DNA of 64,000 bases. Source: Gnetum montanum. Taxonomy: Eukaryota; Streptophyta; Gnetopsida; Gnetales; Gnetaceae. The notes under the pieces are model-generated. The model worked only from the letters and a program-made list of their open reading frames with translations, did no database searches and had not been told where the DNA came from. Shown piece by piece: positions 58,331 through 64,000 of this stretch. The stretch spans positions 26,292-90,291 of the forward strand of contig MNCI01028890.1 in assembly GCA_015680685.1 (NCBI GenBank), read 5' to 3'. How positions within the stretch are numbered: position 1 is the first letter of the stretch; each line of letters opens with the position of its first letter. The translations under genes and the position numbers were made by a program.

Positions 58331-60078
58331 TAATATGCACATTAAGCTTCCTTATGCCTCCTGAACTCATGCTCACTACTTTATTCTTTGGACTCCTTAG
58401 TAATTTTGATAATAGCTTGGAATCTATTATCCATTGAGTTCCTTAACTGATCAACCTTGGCTATAAGTTTATATTGGATTTGTTGGAGTGGAAAGACTTT
58501 CTTATGCACCTTCTCATCAAATACAGACTCGTCCTTATTGTCACAAAATTGAACCTCCCTCTTGTGAATGGAAGGATCATAGTTATACTCTTTTGCACTT
58601 CTTCTTTTTCTTAGTTCACCCTCCTCTTTAGCTACTTACTCTATTAATATTTGTATCTAACAAGTAGTTAGTGTTGACAATCGTCCTTGGGCATAGACAC
58701 CAAGGGTTTTCCTCATTTTATTACAAAGTCTATCTACAATGTGGCAAAGTTGAACCAATTGCAAATAACAATGGCCAAGACATTTATGCATCAAGGCATA
58801 ATATCGGCTAATGGTGGCATCCGAGTTCATGTGTTCCTTGTTTCCACCCTTGAATTATCTTCCTTAATTTGGACACTCTAGAGTACGTTTGATACTTATC
58901 ATTGAACAACTCAAACATGGTACTCCATTGTCTAATAGATTCTAGCTCTAAGGACTAGTACCATTTTTCTACTTCTTCGATAAGTGTCTTGGGGAACAAC
59001 TTCACTTTCTACCACTCATTCTCTATGTTCTGTAAGGCACATGCATCTTGAAAAGCTTGAAGATGATTATGTGGATTAGAGTTATATCCTCTTTCAAATC
59101 AAGGAATATTGTTCATGTCTAACCATTTGATCTGACTATCCTTCACATGCCTTGTTAGAATGTTGACTGCCTCTACGATGTTAAGCATACTTCAAGTAGC
59201 AAATAGAGGCTCATCAAGGCCTTGATCATGGTGCCTACAAGGCCCTCTACTACCCCTTTGTTCATGGTGATGTGCCTATCTTAAACATATCCACACTTGA
59301 CCTTGTTTGTCTTGATGATCCCTTTGGTTATTTTGGTCTCATTGGCCATTTCATTCATTTCAATCACCTCCATCATGATCTTATCATCTGCAGTCATGGT
59401 CAAAGCCAGAAGAAGATGATGATGATAAAGGAGGAGAGGAAGGAGAACTAGTATCATCACAATGCCTACTAATATCCCTTCAATGATCATGACCATGATC
59501 ACGATTATGCTACTTTTCTACATCCCTATCTTGGCTTCCCCTCTATATCCTTCTTTGTCATTGGATCCCTTGTTACTAGAATTAGGATTTTGAACTATGG
59601 AATGCAAGTGCTACTTTTGACCTCCATCACCAAAGTCAAAGAGAGGAGTTTCATTGAATTGAAAACCCCCAGAGAAGGGTTTCCCACTAGCTTGTTGGTA
59701 CAACAAGAATAGAGAATTTTTAAGCCCTTTTCTTTTCAAAGATTCATAGCATTGTTCTAGCTTTCAGTCCCATAGACATTATGCTTTAGTGGGATGATAA
59801 TCCCTAGTTTCAACATCTTCCATAATATACTCCCCATGGTGGTCTTGAAGACATCATGTAAGCATTTGATAGAGCATTGCAGAAGTAGCATGATTGGGCA
59901 ACAACACAATGTTGCCCTTACTGTCATGACACCAGAGTTGTTTATCTTGGTGTAGGATGAAGATGAAGTTTGGCACATACTCATCAAGATGAGTATATAT
60001 AATTTTGTATTGTTAAGGCTTTGGCAGATTAACTCTATTGATCTTGGGCAAAGAAGCACTTCTGTGAGAAGAAGACAT
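58331..60078 (-). pseudogene. gag: E4 gag, 5' part
   Basis: The start at 60078 (Met-Ser-Ser-Ser-Ser-His) matches the E5 start. N-terminal blocks (EYVPNFIFILHQDKQLW-like near 59950), a Met/Ile-rich stretch (about 59500-59280) and the gag core (about 59190-58870, ESFYQSLELESI-like and KYQTYSRVSK-like) are recognisable, but stops and frameshifts are frequent. It ends at the E5 insertion and resumes at 48596. Confidence 0.78.
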
Positions 60079-60218
60079 TTTCAATTAGCAAAATAAAAAT
60101 CACAGTGTTCTTTGACAATTTTTGTAGTAATGGTAAAATAGGATATGACTCTAAGGTTTGTTAAAACAATTTAAATATGTTTCACAAGGTCCTAGATAGC
60201 ACATAAAACAACAAAAAT

Positions 60219-60235
60219 TTCCCTAGCAACAGCAT
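60219..60235 (-). other. E4 primer-binding site, decayed
   Basis: The minus strand reads roughly ATGCTGTTGCTAGGGAA, the weakest match to the tRNA-Asp site among the five copies. Confidence 0.55.
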
Positions 60236-61068
60236 TGATGATGAGCAGTGAGGTACCCCTATGTCCAACCATACAAATCACTAAGGCATTATATGTGACG
60301 TGGTCAAATTCTATGGACCTATAGTTATCTAATGCACTATCTCTTCTAGGAAGTGAAGTGGGCATTGAGAATGTTTGTTGTCTTTCCAATTATACTTGTG
60401 AGATTCAAGGGTATGATTTAAGTGTAATTGAGGTATATGATTTTTCTTACTTTATATTTTATGGATTTGGTCACCTACAACAAGAATGAAGATTAGAGTA
60501 ATTAAAAATCTAATTCATCTATTGCCTAGCTAGCCTAACATAAGTAACCATCCCACTTTCCTGAAGACATATAACACTACCAGGCTACCAAACATTAAGC
60601 ATTACTGGGTTACCAAGTACTATATGAATGCTCGAAGTGGTTGTGCTTGCATTCATTAACTACTGGAGATAAACTGCTTAATTCAAATGCATTAAAGTAA
60701 AGAGTAAGAAAGCAAAATGCATTAAAGAAAATCTTAATCTATTCTCAGTGTTGCAAGGATTGTCAAAAGAGTTCATTTTATTCCTGTCACACTACTGTGC
60801 TTAGGTACATCAATGATGGAACAAAGAACCATACATACTTAGACTCTTTCTACGAGCACTTAGAAAATATTCTAACTTTTAGAAAAAGAAACAGCAAGAG
60901 CTTTGCTACTTTAACTAAGAAAGATCAAAAACTAACTTCAAAACTAGAGGTCAAGCATGGTATTTATAGCCCTGGGGTATACACCTCAATGTTAGACAAC
61001 TGACGTTGGATCCAAGCCCTGACTTCATGTATGCAACATCGCAACCAACATCAAATCGTGGTTCATTA
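60236..61068 (-). repeat. E4 5' LTR
   Basis: TGATGATGAGCAGTGAGG...CGTGGTTCATTA on the + strand. The outer CA end has become TA, and a TGA duplication makes the inner end ambiguous by 3 bases. TATA at 60961-60968. Confidence 0.9.
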
Positions 61069-61073
61069 GCAAG

Positions 61074-61950
61074 GTAGACTTATATCAATAATTGTGTTTT
61101 TATTTTATCTATATATTTTTATTATTTTTTACATGAGAGCTTTCTAGTGTATGCCTAGTTAGTAGAATGTTGTAAGTTGGTATTACAACAAGGTTTGACA
61201 AGTATTCTTGGATTTGTAAAGTTAAGATGCTACTAAGTGGATTTAATGAGATCTTTAATAGGGAAAATCCTAGACAACCCATTAGAAAAGTATCATAAGG
61301 TAAATTTTTTAACAATTTATAGATTTTCTACTATTTTTTTATTTGGATATTATAGTGTATAATAGAAGCAAAGTAGGTACAACAATCATTTGTATTCGAC
61401 TAGGATAATAGTCAACTTTGATGAGTTGTTTTGGTTAATGGTATTTTATATATTTGATACACCTACTTAGGATAGTATGAAAGTTCTTTTCACAACATTT
61501 ATACGACCAAGAGAAGTATTCAATATTTCATATATGCTACCACACACAAAATATATGTTTAACATATCAACCCTATGGATGTTGACCCAGTTGTTAAGTC
61601 ATTATGGTATAGCCTATTGTAGATGTTATCTTGTAGGTGATCTAGCAACCTTATGACCTTGTAAGAAAGTGGGACTTTTGTAATAAGAACAAGAAGAATG
61701 GGATAAATTTGTAAGAAAATGTTTTGATAATATGCAACTTAAGTATTTTATAGCTTATTTTAAGATAGTAAAAGTACAATAATTAAAAAACCTTTAAAAA
61801 CATATGCTTTGACAATAGTTCTATATGTTGTTTAGAAGCCTTTAGTAACAACTTAATCAAAGGAGGATAGTAAGTTTAATAGTTGTACCACTTATTCTTA
61901 GGTAATAAGTTGGCTATAATAGAACAAAAAATCAACACAGTTTTGAATAG
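61074..61950. other. AT-rich stretch, unresolved
   Basis: No clear gene. By position it could contain the decayed gag and protease of E6, but I recognise no zinc knuckle or protease motif. Confidence 0.4.
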
Positions 61951-64000
61951 AAGAAAGATGGTTGTTTAAGATTGTGGTTTGATTGTAGGTAGCTAAATGA
62001 GGTGATAGTCAAGAATTAGTATCCTTTGCCCATGATTGATGATCTAGTTGATCAACTAAGAGAATCTAAGGTGTTTTTTAGGATTGATTTGAAATCTAGT
62101 TATCATTAAGTTATGGTGTTAGAGGAGGATGACATTAAGACAAATTTTAGAACATGCTATGGACATTATATGTTCTTACTCTTGTCATTTAAACTTCCCA
62201 ATGCATCAACAGATTTCATGAACTTGATGAACATTATGTCATGTCCTTATTTAGATCAATTTATCATTTTTTTCATTCATGATATTTTAGTTTACTCTAA
62301 GGACAAAGAGAAAACAAGAATTATTTAAAAATAGTATTACAAACTTTAAGAGAATAATAGTTTTATGCTCATACTTCTAAGTGTACATTTTGGAGAAAAG
62401 AGATACAATTTCTTGGTCATGTAGCATCAACAGTAAAGATTGCTATGGATCCTTCGAAGATAGCAATGATTAAAGATTAGTCTATTATAATTAGAATAAA
62501 GAAAATTATAAGTTTCTTGGGTCTAATAGGTTACTACAATAGATTTGTAGAGTATTTCTCTAAGATCTTTTACCTTGGTTACTTAAGAATAACTATGATT
62601 TATCTAGGATGGATGCTTGTTAGAAGCCTTTTTAGGAATTGAAGATGAGATTAATGTTAACACTTATCTTGATCTCACTAGTTCCTAGAAAGCCTTATGA
62701 TATTTGCACAAATACTTCAAGAGAAGGTTTACAAGGTGTTGTTATGTAAGAAAGTGTTGTTATGTAAGATGCTAAAGTTTTCTCTTATGCTTAAAGGTAA
62801 TTAAAACCTCATGATACTAAGCATCCAACTCATGATCTAAAGCTTGGTACCATTATCTTTGCTCTTAATATTCAGAGATACGACTTATATTTATAGTGGA
62901 TTACCTTTTGAATAGATCATAAGAGATTTTGATTATTATGAATTAATCATAGTAGAATATAAGATAAAGGATATGGATAGATATTCTAAAATATTTTAAC
63001 TTCTTGGTATAGTATCATTTAGGCAAAGGTAATAAGGTTGCAAATGCACTAAGTAGGATAATTGGAAAATACTATAGTCTTACAATCTTACCTAGGTTGA
63101 GGGATGAGATAAGTATTCAATAGATTATAGATTCTTATTATGGAAAGAAGATTATTTCTTTTTCTACAAAGAATCTAGTGTTCGTAGTTGACATTTTTGG
63201 CTTGTTCAAATTTTAACATGGAGTGTTTATGCTATTTGTAGTTAGAAAGAAATTACTTGATGAGGCTCACTTAAGTAAGTATTAGATGCACCCTAGTAGC
63301 AACAAGATGTATCAAAGCATTAGGATATAGTATTGGTGACTTAAGATAAAGAGAGAAATTGAAGAGTATGTAGCTAAGTATTTTATGTACTAATAGATTA
63401 AGGTGGAACATCATAGACCTTTTGATTATCTTCACTTACACACCATTCTAGTGTGAAAATGAGACACTATTACTATGGATTTAATTGGTAGATTGTCTCA
63501 TACTAGGAGTAGGAAAGGTTCTATTCTTGTGATCATTGATCATTTAACCAAATCTTTCCACTTTTTAGCTATGAAAGAAAAATCTAGTATAGAAGAGATT
63601 GCTTAGTTATTCTTGTTAAAGATTACTAGATTACATGTAGTTCTAAATAATATTGTATCATATATAGATTCAAAGTTTACTTCTAGATTTTGGTAGTATT
63701 TTTGAGACCACCTGTTACTATGTTAAATATTAGCTTAGCATATCATCCTTAGATAGATGGTTTAATAGAGAGAAATAATTATATTTCAAAGAATATGCTC
63801 TAAGCTTATGCATTGGACTATAAAGATAGCTAGAAAAAAATTCTTTTGTTAGTAGAGTTTACTTACATTAATAGTCAATAAGCTGGTTTGAAGGAAACAT
63901 ATTATAAAGTGTTGCATGATAGATCTTTCCATACATCTCTTTTTTGGGATATTATAGAGGACAAATAGAAGATCGGGATAGATATAATTGAAGATGCTAT
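61951..64000 (+). pseudogene. pol: E6: chromovirus (Del/Tekay-type) pol, decayed, cut by window end
   Basis: RT: a LNEVIVKN block, then YPLPMIDDLVDQLRESKVFF at about 62010-62080, IDLKSSYH, then an open frame at 62113-62328 with TNFRTCYGHYMFLLLSF and FFIHDILVYSKDKE, where the FIDD box has His for the first Asp. LGLIGYYNRFVEYFSKI-like sequence is near 62520. RNase H: THDLKLGTIIFALNIQRYDLY near 62840 and GKGNKVANALSRI near 63020. Integrase: KREIEEYVAKYFMY near 63345, TITMDLIGRLSHTRS near 63470, VIIDHLTKSFHFLAM near 63530, and IDSKFTSRFW near 63665. The wording is that of Del/Tekay chromoviruses, not E1-E5. Stops are very frequent. The chromodomain and 3' LTR would lie beyond 64000. Confidence 0.85.

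Larger units (their letters stand above)
41255..61068 (-). mobile_element. E4: Ty3/gypsy Tat/Athila-like element split by E5
   Basis: The 3' LTR is at 41255-42083 and the 5' LTR at 60236-61068. They share a distinctive start (caaatcactaaggcattat-type) not seen in E1-E3 or E5. The target duplication is ACAAG (41250-41254) versus GCAAG (61069-61073). Removing E5 and its duplicated CTTTG leaves about 10.1 kb, the expected size. Domain order is intact, and the gag gene is interrupted by E5. E4 is therefore older than E5. LTRs form a third subfamily. Confidence 0.94.

Overview
This is AT-rich, repeat-dominated DNA that looks like plant nuclear genome, probably from a species with a large genome. 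I recognise no host gene, rRNA, tRNA or CRISPR array. Recognisable content is decayed LTR retrotransposons. Five copies (E1-E5) belong to one Ty3/gypsy lineage of the non-chromovirus (Tat/Athila) type. The assignment rests on a primer-binding site matching the tRNA-Asp 3' end, the order gag-PR-RT-RH-INT, Tat/Athila-like RT, RNase H and integrase wording, and a ~2 kb region after integrase. A sixth element (E6) at the right edge is a chromovirus of the Del/Tekay type. All comparisons were made by eye, so domain boundaries are approximate; LTR ends and target-site duplications (TSDs) were read directly.

Layout. 1-97: tip of an LTR whose body lies left of the window. 98-3410: AT-rich non-coding DNA with a (GA)n run, a dispersed repeat and a possible chromovirus relic. 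E1 (+, 3416-10548, TSD AAGAG) keeps gag and protease but has lost RT, RNase H and integrase. 10554-15575: AT-rich spacer with a 59-bp tandem duplication. E2 (-, 15581-25105) has a shortened 5' LTR and a large internal inverted duplication. 25106-29473 plus 39372-41254 is an older region, with decayed minus-strand coding sequence and a degenerate palindromic repeat field, into which E3 (+, 29474-39371, TSD AATAT) inserted. E4 (-, 41255-61068, TSD ACAAG/GCAAG) is split in its gag gene by E5 (-, 48597-58325, TSD CTTTG). 61069-64000 leads into E6 (+), which runs off the window.

How the parts work together. In an intact member the LTRs would supply promoter (TATAAATA) and polyadenylation signal (AATAAA). 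Gag would form the particle. One gag-pol reading frame would give protease, RT, RNase H and integrase. tRNA-Asp would prime minus-strand synthesis, and a TCATGGGGGTA polypurine tract would prime plus-strand synthesis. Every copy here is dead: stops, frameshifts and changed catalytic residues occur throughout, many of them G-to-A or C-to-T changes as expected from decay of methylated cytosine. By LTR sequence E1, E5 and the left-edge fragment form one subfamily, E2 and E3 a second, and E4 a third.

Most unusual signals: a GATATC palindrome array at the start of every LTR of the family, with different copy number in the two LTRs of one element; a conserved five-cysteine module between protease and RT; a possible remnant of a third ORF after integrase; an in-frame 15-bp minisatellite encoding a hydrophobic tail after integrase; and the inverted duplication inside E2.
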